DNA of 64,000 nucleotides from the NCBI GenBank assembly GCA_902728285.1, contig CACVBU010001141.1, positions 620,001-684,000 of the forward strand, written 5' to 3'. Under the pieces are notes generated by a model, which saw only the letters and a program-made list of their open reading frames with translations, ran no database searches and had not been told where the DNA came from. A program made the translations under genes and the position numbers. Below, one piece after another: positions 11,512 through 23,119 of this stretch (positions are counted from its first letter, which is position 1; each line of letters starts with the position of its first letter). This DNA is from Clytia hemisphaerica. Its lineage: Eukaryota > Cnidaria > Hydrozoa > Leptothecata > Clytiidae.

Positions 11512-11976
11512 TAGACTAGTAAACTAGTCGTTGAAAACAGACCTATTATGCAAAAAATCAAGCTCCAAATAGAAGTTACGTCTCTTTTCTGAATTTCAAC
11601 GACTAGAAGCTACTTCCCTCAAAAAACGTTGTTTAATTTTACAACTTTTTTTAGGTTTTTGAGAATCCATCCAACTTTTTTGACTAAATAATATTTCATA
11701 GTAACATTGAACATGGGAACATATAAATAAATGAGCATTTCTAAAAACGCAATAAACAGAAAGAAAAATAAATGCAATCCCGCACGGGTCAGACATACAG
11801 AAATCTGTACGTCTCTCCTTATGATTTTAGGTGAAGAAAAAAAGGCGTTGGAAGTAGCTTCTAGTCGGTTATTTTCCTTTTCTCTCACGCGCGCTGAATA
11901 TTTAATTAGTGTTTACATTATTTGATTGACAGTTTTATTATAAGGTTATAAGTAATAACCGATTAGTTTACTAGTC
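11512..11976. mobile_element. TAGACTAGTAAACTAG element, degraded copy
   Basis: Starts TAGACTAGTAAACTAG at 11512 and ends near TTAGTTTACTAGTCGA. The body is the near-identical inverted copy of 51984-52464. The right terminus is altered and no 9-bp duplication is seen here. Open frames of 60-89 codons are shared with the other copy. Confidence 0.8.
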
Positions 11977-13527
11977 GACCGCCTGAAGGCGGTTTTTTAC
12001 CGTCGTGTTTTTGTTTTACCGAGTCGGGAGGTTGAAAGTTGAAATCGAAAGTGAAATCGTGCAGCTTAAGTTACCATCTTTAATTTTCATTTTTGGTGGC
12101 TGAATATTAGGGAGATAACCACGCAAATATCTAAGAGATATCCCGCGTGTACGGTGGCCCAGAGAGGTATGGGTGGATGGTACGGTGGCTTAGAAAGTTC
12201 AGCGTGTTAGCTAGGATGCAAGCGTTTTGATTTCAGAGGTACACGCTTTTTCTTTTATAAGAATCAACATAAAAGGGGTTGCGGAACGACCGTTCCGTTT
12301 TCGCAAATCGAAGAAATTTCGACACTAACAAATTATTTTTATAAGTCAAACTTTTATTGATAATGTTTTCCAACTCAACTCTTTATTTTTTATAAGAATT
12401 TCATAAGAACAATACGAGGCTCAAAAATTAAATACGCCGGGTTTTGAGCAATTCAAAAACAATTTCAGGCCCAAAGTGCAAAAAAGGACAGCCAAACCTT
12501 TAAAAAAATTTAATGGTTCTTATAAAAAATAGTGCAAGTGACAAAAAAGAACACACATGTTTCTTGTGCAATGGCTGAATGACCAACAACAAAGATATTA
12601 CATTAGGCTTTAGGCTGGTAGTTTATCTGAATAAATTGAAAGACTTTTTGTGACTTTTTGAAACAATTACTTAGCTCTCTATAAAACTTTTACAAAGACA
12701 AATTTATCAACAATTCAAAAATTATATTATACATTTCCCTTCAAAATTTAAAAGAAAATAGTGCGTGTTTTGAAAGATGATCTTGAGCTTTTCAGCCATT
12801 AGAACCTAGTATACAATCTCTCAAAATGTGCTACCTCTTTATGATATCATTCACTTCAAATGTAGTATCAATTTTCCGAAATAGAATCAGCAGCCTAGCA
12901 ATAATTTCCAGTAACTTATCAAGACTAGTGAGATTTTTTGTGTGATGAAATTTTGTCTTTTTGTGAGTCTATTTTTGCGATATTGTGTGTTCGGCAAAAA
13001 GATGTTCCCAATGTTTCATTTATAAAATCAATCCAAACCAGTCCAAACTAATTTTTTCAAGAACCTTGCCTTGCAAAATAAAATTCAAAAACTTCTATAA
13101 TTCATATAAGTATATTGAAGTAATGCCATTACTATTTATTAGGCGGTAATAATAACAAGCGTTATCTACAATCTCACGTCAAAGAGTTTATGAAAATATA
13201 AGTTGATTCGCCAGTAAAAAACACTTTTTTGTGAAAGATATCTTGTTTGAAAATATATTCGAGCTAGCATCAAAAGTAACATATAGGTACTTTTATCATT
13301 TAAGTTGTCTTTTGGGCTAAAGTCATCAATCATGCTTTTGTTATCACTTTATCGTACAAATATAAATCGGCATTATTCTAATTGATGATGATCAAGCTCC
13401 AATGTTAAACAAAATTCTCTCGAGAGTCAGCAAGCGATAATGGAATCAACAATCAATCAAGCCAAATCAAAATGATTCCATTATCGAATAAATATTGAAG
13501 AATTCTTCAATGACGAAAATAGCAACT

Positions 13528-13802
13528 AGTGGGTCCATTTGTTTCATCACCTTTCATGCCACTTATGCCACCTTATTCCCATTTGTTTCATCAAAATGTG
13601 TTCAAAAGTGTTAAAAAATACTTTGTTAGTTTGTTTATATTTCCAACATAATTTATGCGACCATTATTGACGTAACTAAGAGTTCGCAAGATGGTAGATT
13701 TTCACATTTTTAACACGGTTTCCATTTGTTTCACACGATGGTGGCATTGGGGGAAAGATGGCAAAAGTGGAAGTTTTGAGGTAAGAAACAAATGGACCCA
13801 GT
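13528..13802. mobile_element. Small inverted-repeat element (TGGGTCCATTTGTTTC ends)
   Basis: GTGGGTCCATTTGTTTC near 13530 and GAAACAAATGGACCCA near 13787 form a 16-bp terminal inverted repeat. An internal CCATTTGTTTC copy lies at 13579 and again near 13731. Length is about 275 bp; non-coding. Confidence 0.65.
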
Positions 13803-14806
13803 AATTATCATTTTGATTCTGCTTTCCAGTACAGTCTTTTGTCTCTTTTGTCTCGTAAACACGTAAACATTGCACAGAATAACATGGAACTGGCACAATT
13901 TATATTAAGCAGGACCATTTCATTATTCTCCATCAATCACAATCTGTTTATACAGTCGTAATAATGCTATGTATATTTTGGTTTTATGCTGCTTCTTTGT
14001 TGTGCACGTTCACCCACCAAAACTCTGAAACACTGCTGATTCAGCCAGTCGGCCGCTCGGCGGTAGTTTAAAAGTCACCCATCACATCAATCAAGCTCCT
14101 TCACCTGAAGACAGAAGAGATGAAAATAATTATAGTTAGAGTAAAATGGAATAAACACACGATCCATATGAATTAAAATAAGCCTGTGGAAAGAAAACAT
14201 GGCCATATGATATCCATGAAACACATGGCCGAGAAAAAAACATTTTGTTTTGTGAGATGAAATCCAATTTAATACAAAAAAGTCAACACAAAGAAAAAAG
14301 TACTAATGTAACATTCCAAAGGTAGTTGAAACTATAAAGGTGAAAAAAAATGAAGATTTACCTTTCAATGGGCCATAATCAGTCCAAAAGTTAATGCATG
14401 CACCTCAAAAACCGAAGAGATTCGTTGGTTTTCAGGGCTATCTTTGTTGTTTTGAAAATGAAACGCAGAAAAAAAGACTGGGCCCAGACATCTGGAAGAA
14501 GCGGGAAAAAAGCAAAGGAGATAAAGTTTTGGTACTATTACTATTATTTGTACAAAAGTTGCAATTTTCATAAAAGATCTTACATTATAATACTCAAAAC
14601 ATAGATTATATTCTATTAAAATAAGTAATTTATGAAACAAACACTTCAAATAGTGCTAAACTAATTTTAACCCCATCCAACACGAAGCAAAGTCGATATT
14701 TCGCCATCCCACCGGCTCATTTTCAGAAATTTTCGTACATATACAGATTTTTTTACGCCACGCGCAGATCTAGAGAAAGGATGCTACACTCCCTATTCGG
14801 GCGCTT

Positions 14807-14821
14807 CGCGCCCTCAAAACG
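14807..14821. other. GC hairpin GGGCGCTTCGCGCCC
   Basis: A 6-bp perfect GC stem with a TTC loop in AT-rich DNA, directly before the right inverted repeat that ends at 14832. Confidence 0.6.
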
Positions 14822-15424
14822 GTCGTTCCGCAATAACTTCTATAAGAATATCAGGGTGAAATTTCGGGTTTAAAACAATAGGCCTATTGTTTAGAACAAT
14901 AGAAAAATAAGAATAATGCTCACCCTCAACCAAAGTACACTATTCTTATAAAAAAAAAGCGTCTAGTCTTTGTTTTTAGATGTACTTCTTGGAGTTATTA
15001 TTTTGAATTATAACTTTTCTCGGTCCTCTGCAATTCTTTTTGGCATTGTTAGTTATATTGCATTTTACATGTGCTGGTTTTCACGAGGTTTTTCATTTTT
15101 TATATCATACATGATTTGTGATGGATGTTGTTCTGTTGACTGCCAAAAAAGTGTTAATTGCTCTGTAAAACAGCGGTCGCACCAGTTTGCTCTGAAGCAA
15201 ACTGTGACCTAGTCTAATAGATAACCGGTTCTTTTTTATAGGCGAAATTTGAAATGTACCGCTTTTGGGTTAAAATAAATACATAAAACTCCAATATTGG
15301 TAAATTCCGATTGCACTTAGCAATCCGTGAATTTGTTTACTTTCAAGAATCAAGATGGCGTAGTCAAGTTGGTCAAAATTCTATTTTCAGTTTGAATTTC
15401 ACGTCACTTTTCAGGAGATGTAGT

Positions 15425-15451
15425 ATAGCTTTTTCGATTTGAAAAAGCTAT
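15425..15451. other. Perfect 11-bp hairpin
   Basis: ATAGCTTTTTC, loop GATTT, GAAAAAGCTAT. The site lies in non-coding DNA left of the nested palindrome; no function can be assigned. Confidence 0.7.
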
Positions 15452-16174
15452 CCAGGTGAGAGTTCGAACCTTTTAAAAGTTTTTTGATCAGGATTATTCT
15501 CTCAAACTTATTGGTGATTTGGGATAATTGTTCTCAAAAACCTGAAAAAAATTCCTATTTTCAATTTTTTCTTCTCAAAACAAAATTCAATGTCTTTTGT
15601 TTGGTGACTTCTTAATCACGACACACTAGATACAGGTTTGATGGAGTATTTATTCAATTTTAATTCATTGAACTTGTGGACAAACAGATGAGATAGACCG
15701 ACCTTGATTAAAGTCTGTCCACGATAAGTGTGCACTCTTTTTTCTTTTAGGGGACCCGTCTCCATATTCATTTGACAACGCAAAACGTCAAATTGACGTT
15801 ATCCTCTGAACCCCCCACCCCCCACAGATAACGTCAAGCAATGTACTGATGTTTACCAAAGATTGTAGCCATTTTTCATCAAAGTTTTCCCGTTCCGTCG
15901 CAAAGTCCGTACTTGGTTGTACCCATGCGTGTATGTGTTCTTTTAACTAATGACCTTTATTTAAAAAGAAATTAAAAGCTCCACTTGGCGCTAGGTCCGT
16001 GCCGTGTTTTAGGCGTACCACCTTCTTTGCCAACTTGTGCGATGTGGTTCGCTCGATCGCGCAAACAATGAAAATATGATGTAATGATAACATAGTGCGA
16101 ACCAATGGGATTATGCGAGCAGCAAATTTTCATGTATTTCATACACAAATATGTTTTGGAAAGCTTATAAAGTA

Positions 16175-17226
16175 CCGTGAGAGGTCCTAAAGCCGACAGC
16201 CCAGCCTAAAGCCGATGGGGTCTTTCAAAGATACAAACTGAAATAAAAACAAACCTTTCGCTGTGACGCAACGAAGATACCAAAGTGTCAACTAAACTGA
16301 GAGATTTGATACATTGAAGCAATTGAACCAAATAACAATAATTGCTTCTTATAACAAAACATATTTTTTCATTGCAATCAATATGCACAACGTCATAAAT
16401 GACAACAGTAGTAACAGCATCATAAAAAGTAATGAGATGTTTTGATTTTCCAAAGCACACGAAAATATAAAAGAGGTCTGTGTACGAGCGTGCTCATTTT
16501 GAAACGTTACGTAATCAAGCCTGGTTTCTATTACTTTACACTGGCACTTGGCTTGATTGCGGGGTTAGGACTTTGTGTAAGGATACATATAGACAACGTA
16601 TATTACATTATATTATATATTACATGATAAGAATACAAATAGGCAACGTATATTACAATTATTATATTATGTATTATATGACACCTTGCTCCTATTCTAG
16701 TAAAGATAATATATGTCGTCAAAGAGTACACTTAAATGAAGAGCTGTCCGATTGCGGGCCTTTCGTAAATAAACATCCAAACTTATAGGTGGTAAAGAGG
16801 GCGTTGATAGTTGCTGCCTCATTGATTCGATGTTTGTTATTCAAATTAGTGCTACCGCATCCGCCCTTTTTTCAACTTTGCGCCATTTTTACAATTTAGT
16901 CTGTTTGTTTCTTGATGGAAACCAGTCCAAGTTGTTTCGTATTTTTCCCGCACAAGTCACTTTTATTACAAAACTGTTATCGTTTTAAACATGAGTAACT
17001 GATCCAGAATAAAAGGTAATTATTTTTACAACTTGCACTTTTTAATTACATTAATTGACATCTTGACATTACAGCTATCTTGTTAGATGTTTTGTTTCGA
17101 GAGTTCTAGCAATAGTTTATCGTTCAACTTGGCGAGGGAATGTTTGTAAACATAGAATTTTCTTTCGTAACAGTTATTTGGGGGGTCGGAATTAGGCTGG
17201 GCTGTCGGCTTTAGGACCTCTCACGG
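16175..17226 (+). mobile_element. TA-flanked DNA element with CCGTGAGAGGTCC termini, copy A
   Basis: Thirty-three-bp terminal inverted repeats begin CCGTGAGAGGTCCTAAAGCC, with TA immediately outside both ends (16173-16174, 17227-17228). A TA duplication is the signature of Tc1/mariner-type transposition. The 1052-bp body has open frames of about 60-100 codons with no recognised transposase motifs, so it is non-autonomous. Confidence 0.75.
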
Positions 17227-17308
17227 TATAATAGTGTGGTTGGTGGTTACAAGTATCCACGATTTTCACAAAAAGGTATACCTTTGATTTTTTATAACGT
17301 CAAACCTA

Positions 17309-18305
17309 CCGTGAGAGGTCCTAAAGCCGACAGCCCAGCCTGATTCCGACCCCCCAAATAACTGTTATGAAAAAAAATTCTATGTTTACAAACATTCCCT
17401 CTCCAAGTTGAACGATAAACTATTGCTAGAACTCTTGAAACAAAACATCTAACAAGATAGCTGTAATGTCAAGATGTCAATTAATGTAATTAAAAAGTGC
17501 GAGTTGTAAAAATAATTACCTTTTATTCTGGATCAGTTGCTCATGTTTAAAACGATAACAGTTTTGTAATAAAAGTGACTTGTGCGGGAAAAATACGAAA
17601 CAACTTGGACTGGTTTCCATCAAGAAACAAACAGACTAAATTGTAAAAATGGCGCGAAGTTGAAAAAAGGGCGGATGTGATAGCACTAATTTGAATAACA
17701 AACATCGAATCAATGAGGCGGCAACTATCAACGCCCTTTTTACCACCTATAAGTCCGGATGTTTATTTACGGAAGGCCCACAATCGGACAGCTCTTCATT
17801 TAAGTGTACTCTTTGACATATATTATCTTTACTAGAATAGGTATTCTTATCATGTAATATATAATATAATGTAATATACGTCGTCTATATGTATCCTTAC
17901 ACAAAGTTCTAGCCCCGCAATCAGCCCAAGTGCCAGTGTAAAGTAATAGAAACCAGGCTTGATTACGTAACGTTTCAAAATGAGCACGCTCAGACAGACC
18001 TCTTTTATATTTTCGTGTGCTTTGGAAAATCAAAACATCTCGTTACTTTTTATGACTTTTATGATGCTGTTACTACTGTTGTCATTTATGACGTTGTGCA
18101 TATTGCAATAAAAAAACATGTTTTGTTATAAGAAGCAATTATTGTTATTTGGTTCAATTGGTTCAGTGTATCAAATCTCTCAGTTTAGTTGACACTTTGG
18201 TATCTTCGTTGCGTCACAGCGAAAGGTTTGTTTTTATTTTAGTTTATATCTTTGAAAGACCCCATCGGCTTTAGGCTGGGCTGTCGGCTTTAGGACCTCT
18301 CACGG
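17309..18305 (-). mobile_element. TA-flanked DNA element, copy B, inverted relative to copy A
   Basis: Nearly identical to 16175-17226 in the opposite orientation. It is flanked by TA (17307-17308, 18306-18307) and lacks roughly 50 bases of the AT-rich centre present in A. Only about 82 bases separate the two copies, so the pair can fold into a 1-kb hairpin. Confidence 0.8.
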
Positions 18306-18383
18306 TAACTTTTGAAAACCCCCCACCCCCTTATAACGTCAATTTGACGTTTTGCGTTGTCAAATGAATATGGACTGCTCCCC

Positions 18384-18446
18384 TTACCTATAACTTTTTT
18401 TTCTTTTACCTATAACTTTTTTTCTTTTACCTATAACTTTTTTTTG
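18384..18446. repeat. Three copies of a ~21-bp TTACCTATAACTTTTTTTTC repeat
   Basis: The unit TTACCTATAACTTTTTTTTC occurs three times head to tail just outside the middle inverted repeat. Confidence 0.85.
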
Positions 18447-18555
18447 AAGGAATTCTTCAATCTTCATAAATTTGGTATTGTTGGAGAGATATTTGTGAGT
18501 GAAACAATTTAAAATCAAAAAGTCTTTATAAAAATTCTAAAAGTGAAGATGAAAA

Positions 18556-19064
18556 GGCCGATGAAATTTACATATGAGTTTACTGTCGGCCGCCCGCATC
18601 TCTAAAAAGCACCCGCATGAAAATTTCATTATTTTCAAAATTCATAAATTTTTCATTATTTCCATATTTCTTTACAACTACAACCTCTACAGTATCTTTG
18701 TTAAAATCGTCTCTACGCATGTTTACACGGGTAAACAAAGAAGATTTATTACAGAAAATGCTGCCGCCCTCAATCCTACAACTGCAGTGGGCGTCCCGCC
18801 CATATATCTGCCAAACCGCCCTGACCGCCATTTTAGTTTTTTGCAAAATCTAGCGCCACTGTAGCAATCGATCTTTTTTTTTCGTTCGCAAAAGATGCGA
18901 AGGGTTGAAGCGAAGCATATTTTTTTATTTTGAGAGAGCATGATTGGCAGAAATGGTGGATAAGGTGCTGTTGGGAAAATAATGAATAATGAATAATGAA
19001 ATCATGCCGCATCTATTTTTGGGTAAGTTCACAACGGTAAACTCATATGTAAATTTCATCGGCC
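18556..19064. mobile_element. Inverted-repeat element with GGCCGATGAAATTTAC ends
   Basis: GGCCGATGAAATTTACATAT at 18556 is matched inverted at the right end (ATATGTAAATTTCATCGGCC, ending 19064). The total is about 509 bp. Internal frames overlap on both strands and are not convincing genes. No clear duplication flanks it. Confidence 0.75.
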
Positions 19065-20165
19065 AAATGAAGAAGAAAAAAATTAAGATCTTGTAGAAAA
19101 GTGCTATACTGTAACTTTCATTTTCACTGGAGAGATTCATTGATCTTAGGACAGTCAGAGCCTCTTTGGTCTTTTATAACATTAGTTCGGATAGAATAAA
19201 AACATACCTGATCAACACAACCAAACCTTCTGTCTTGCGTTTACTCTTTCCTCCCCAACAACTTTCGTTTTTGCTTATGTAGGTTTTAAGATCCACAAGT
19301 AATGAACCTTGTATAGCTTTATTTGAATAAATCTGTTTAAAAACCTTCTGTCAGGTTTCATTCCGTACGTTTTTTATCCACGTGGTGAACCGGTTTCCCC
19401 GATTTCCCGATAATTAAAAATTGGAACTTTCCCGTGGGCGCGATTGGGCGTACCGCCATCGCAAAATATTTTTCGTGAAAATTTACCGTATTCTAACGCT
19501 ATATAATCTAGATAGGAAACAAATATTAAATTTGACTATTTTTTGCTCGTATTTCTAAATTTTACGATAAAAAAAACTATTTACAAATTATTTTCTTTGA
19601 CGGGCGTTGAATCGATATTGACATATTTAATGATGTCATAATCAATGCCGTGCATATTTTGTCAGCGCCGTGCATATTATGTCAACATCCTTTTCATTGG
19701 ATAAATACCACTAAAATATACAAGAAAAGTAAACATAAATTTATCGCCCGCGAGCACGGCTTAGCTAAGCGCACCCCTCTTATTCATTATCTAAGAATTG
19801 GACCAGGCAAAGATTACTGCACGAGCTGATGGCGGGCAAAGGCTATTTGAAGATTTTTTCAGTTATAATCCAAGGTAGAACAAACTAGACATAGAAAGGG
19901 GGTATTTGTTAGTGCTCTATACGATGATCGGTATTTTTTTTGAATTCTATGTTTAGATTTTTCTACCCAGCCCCGTTGCTATGTACGCGCGCCTTGTTGC
20001 TAAGACCTTTGCTTGAAATCGAAAGTGAAACCAAAATAATTTAGCGCAAACTGCCGTTTGCGTAATATCGATAAAGTGAAATAAGGTCCTGACTGTAGGA
20101 GGCCATCAAAGTTATAGACATATACAGACTTTAATCAAGGTCTATCTCATCTGTTTGTCCACAAA

Positions 20166-20510
20166 TTGTTCGATTGGCTGGTTTGATCGTCGATTACGTT
20201 CGATTGAGATCGTCTGGCTTTATTCTTGCATGCAGCTTCCCAACATCCAAGCTCTCAAACATCACAAGCGAAATGAAATTACTTTCGATTTCCCGTAGAA
20301 ATTATGCGATGAACAATCCGGGGGTCAATGAATCGGCGATAGAACGCAATCGAACATCAATCGAACGCAATCGAATATCAATCGAATCTGAAAATTGCGG
20401 GAATATTCGATTGAGATTCGATTGCGTTCGACAATCGAATTTCAATCGGTCGATTGCGTTTGATTTGGTTCGATCGTTGATTCCGTTCGATTGAGATCGT
20501 CTGGTAGAGA
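20166..20510. repeat. TCGATTGNGTTCGATTG repeat block with inverted arms
   Basis: Many copies of TTCGATTG and its complement CAATCGAA. A 20-base word GTTCGATTGAGATCGTCTGG occurs directly repeated near 20197 and 20485. The centre (20330-20440) has CAATCGAA runs facing ATTCGATTG runs, so the block folds back on itself. The open frames here are products of the repeat. Confidence 0.7.
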
Positions 20511-20715
20511 AAATGGTAGGTAAAGAACTCCATTTATTCATAAAGCTTCTTTTCCTCTAGATGAATTTTTGTGAAATTTTCAGGAGAGATCCATAAAATT
20601 ACCATTGATATCATTGATATCTAAATCATTCTTTTTAAAGGAAAGAAAAAATTGACAATGTTTACATTCCTCCTTCCACAACAGTACTAAAGCAGTGTAA
20701 ACCTAGAGGTCATTT

Positions 20716-21044
20716 TAGGTCGGCAAAGCCGTCGTAAGTAGCTTGTTTAGGCTGGCAAAGACAATAAATTTCCTACAGTTAGTTTAACTATCCTTAATAA
20801 TTGTGTTAATAAGTTTTATGTTTTATAAAGAGAGTGAGGCTCGATTATCTTGTGTTATCAAATGATAACACAATTAGATTAACCTAACAAATAATATTTT
20901 TCCTCTTTAGGTCGGCTTTGCCGACCCAAAACATTTCTTTTGTCGGCACGCCAACCTAGAGTATAAATTATGTCGGCAAATAAATGCCAACTTCAGCTCA
21001 AGTTACGTCGGCTTTCAGGTCGGCATTGCCGAATGCCGACCTGG
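20716..21044. repeat. AGGTCGGC/GCCGACC palindrome cluster
   Basis: AGGTCGGCAAAGCCG at 20716, AGGTCGGCTTTGCCGACC at 20907 and AGGTCGGCATTGCCGAATGC at 21018, plus several isolated GTCGGCA words. A separate perfect 10-bp palindrome, TTGTGTTATC/GATAACACAA, lies at 20850-20873. GC-rich palindromes stand out against the AT-rich background. Confidence 0.65.
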
Positions 21045-21109
21045 ATTCACAGGGCTGAGTATGTGAATAGAGCAGTAAAAAATACAACTTTTCTATTTTT
21101 CCTTTTTTT

Positions 21110-23100
21110 AGCAAATCAATTGTGCTTTGACTTTTGAAAAATATTATTTTAAAAACTATGAATTTATAATAATTACAAGAAACAAAAAGTTTGATACCTC
21201 ATCAGTGAAGTATGTAATAAATTTCAATTTCAAATTTCAATCAAACTAGTTTCAATTTTCAGTCGGGCGTTTTTCTAGCACTTCGATGATCGCGCAATTT
21301 TTGCGTCACACCAACTTTTCAACCACTCATAATAATCGTGCCTTGCCAAATTTGGTTCTCAAGTCAGGATCGATGGTGACGTCACCTAGGCATAAAAAAA
21401 GATTTTGTCCGTTTTATGCATAATTAATTTGTGAGATATTCTATAGCTGCGCGAGCGCACTTTTCGTAGACTAGTCGGAATACCTTCTTTTATTCGCGGG
21501 ATTGATGGTAACTTTTCATCTTCGTTATTTTTTAAATGAAGCACAACCGAAAAAAAAGATGCTTCAGAAAGTTGCGTATTTAGAGTGTGTAAACGATTCT
21601 GTTAATTTACAAAATTGATGATGATAAATTTTTTTCGGTCTGCCCAATGTCTTGTATTGTACTCTAAAAAATCTGGTGTTTTGGTTTGATTCCGTGCGTT
21701 TGAAATATCGCTCTTTGTGACAGACTGTCAAAGTTACTGAGTGTCAATAACAGATCTCACAATTTTCCGCGGTGGAGGAACCGTTAATACAGTTTGGACT
21801 TACTTGTATATCAAGATTACGGGATTTCGAGTACGGGTCGATTTTACTTTCGTTTTCAATGGTTTCATTTTCTTTTTCAAGCCAACATCTTAGCAACAGG
21901 GTGCTCGCCCATAGTTACAGGGGTTTGCGAAAAAAAAAAACATAGAAAATTTTCCAAATCCCCCATTTCGATTAATGCAATAAAAAATGAAACTTTTCTA
22001 TATTTCACTTTTTTGCACCAATTCTTCAAATTGAAAATATTCAAGATTTTAAGTTCTTCTTTTATTCAATGATTTTTTACGGCACTTTGTTGACAATCTA
22101 ACTCTCGCATCAAATTCCCGCTTTCTTCAGTAAATTGAAGATGAGAACAAACCTAAGCCTTAGGATCACGGATTGAAACAATTATATGAAGGTTGGGATT
22201 TTACAGCCACCCGTTCTGTAAGGCACTGATAGGCCACGGGTGCCAAAAAGGCCGTTTGAAATGCGGAAACCTCATCGTTGGAAATTTGATAATTAGCTGC
22301 AAGGGAGCGCCGTGAAGCAATCAGTAGAAGAGAGACCACTTTCATTTTTGTCGCAGATTTCGATATAAACTTCTCCCAGGGATTACTTGTCAATGTGTTG
22401 TGTCAACTTGTCAGCATTTTATTGTTGTAAAAGGAAGGATAAAAGAGGTAAGACTAGCCTAGCTTCTAATCCTGATATGGGAGTTAAAGGTAAGGCTGTA
22501 TTATTACATACTAAAACGTCCCCGTCTTTTAGTCCCGTCTAATTTCCAATCTTGGAATGTGTAAAACGCCCGTCCACCTAATCATCTTAATTCTTAAATT
22601 CACTTTAATTGTCCTTTGACTTTCAAAAATAGTATTAAAAACTATTTTTGTGTCACACAATTATCTTCTCGGCCCTTCGTAATAATTATGCATTGCCAAA
22701 TTTGGTTCTCCATTGTTCTTACTGTCTTATTTCCAGGGAGTAAACGACTCTGACAATTGACAAAATTGATGTTGTCATTCAAATGTCTCATATTTGGGGT
22801 TCTAGTCTTGATCCCTAAGCCTGTGCAAGATTGCAGCATTTGAGACAAAACTTAAGAAAAGTTGGTGTTTTGGTGCGATTCTGTGTGGCAATCAAAATAT
22901 CGCACTTTGTGACGCACTGATAAGTTCCTAGTTTCGATTTTCGGTGGGCGTTTTTCCAGCGCTTCGTTGATCATGCAATTTTTGCATCAGACAAACTTTC
23001 TCAGTCATTCGCAATAATTAAGCATTGTCAAATTTGGTTATACATTGTTTTTACTGTCAGTCAAGATCAATGGTGACGTCATCTAAGAATTAAAAAAAAG
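21110..23100. repeat. Diverged direct duplications of one interspersed repeat
   Basis: Segments at about 21115-21430, 22610-22880 and 22920-23100 share CTTTGACTTT.GAAAA.TA, GGGCGTTTTTC.AGC.CTTCG, GCAATTTTTGC.TCA, GCCAAATTTGGTTCTC and GGTGACGTCA. The last is a perfect CRE-like palindrome core. They read as two or three diverged copies of one non-coding repeat. Confidence 0.6.
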
Positions 23101-23119
23101 AGATTTCATCAGTTTTATG

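Larger units (their letters stand above)
12279..14832. repeat. Region bounded by TTGCGGAACGACCGTT inverted repeat
   Basis: TTGCGGAACGACCGTT at 12279-12294 is matched exactly by AACGGTCGTTCCGCAA ending at 14832, with TATAAGAAT words outside both ends. The 2.55 kb between is AT-rich without a recognised gene and includes the small element at 13528-13802. It may be a decayed transposon; no flanking duplication was recognised. Confidence 0.45.
15761..18374. repeat. Middle inverted repeat with C-rich inner edges
   Basis: Forty-two bases from TCCATATTCATTTGACAACG at 15761-15802 recur exactly inverted at 18333-18374. Next to each inner edge is a C-rich tract (AACCCCCCACCCCC). The left side also has its own TTGACGTTAT...ATAACGTCAA hairpin at 15793-15836. 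Confidence 0.8.
15673..20168. repeat. Outer arms of a nested palindrome
   Basis: About 40 bases beginning TTGTGGACAAACAGATGAGA at 15673 recur in reverse complement ending at 20168, with a 4-base difference inside. Between them lie a second inverted pair (15761-15802 / 18333-18374), an inverted pair of 1-kb elements (16175-17226 / 17309-18305) and the element at 18556-19064. Confidence 0.75.

Noticed and set aside
11978..11998. ACCGCC-TGAA-GGCGGT plus T-run, like a bacterial intrinsic terminator
   Set aside because: The surrounding genes have introns and poly(A) signals; intrinsic termination is not expected here and the hairpin is at a degraded element end.
16480..16788. 102-codon frame in the TA-flanked element
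   Set aside because: Its centre is an AT microsatellite-like stretch giving Tyr/Ile runs, the inverted copy breaks it, and no transposase motifs are seen.
20174..20541. Overlapping 79- and 106-codon frames on both strands with Asn/Arg/Ser/Ile repeats
   Set aside because: They are translations of the TCGATTG repeat and not independent genes.
22166..22393. 75-codon minus-strand frame with protein-like composition (SNPWEKFISKSATKMK...)
   Set aside because: No recognised domain, no partner exons and location among repeated segments; possibly a gene relic but not supportable.
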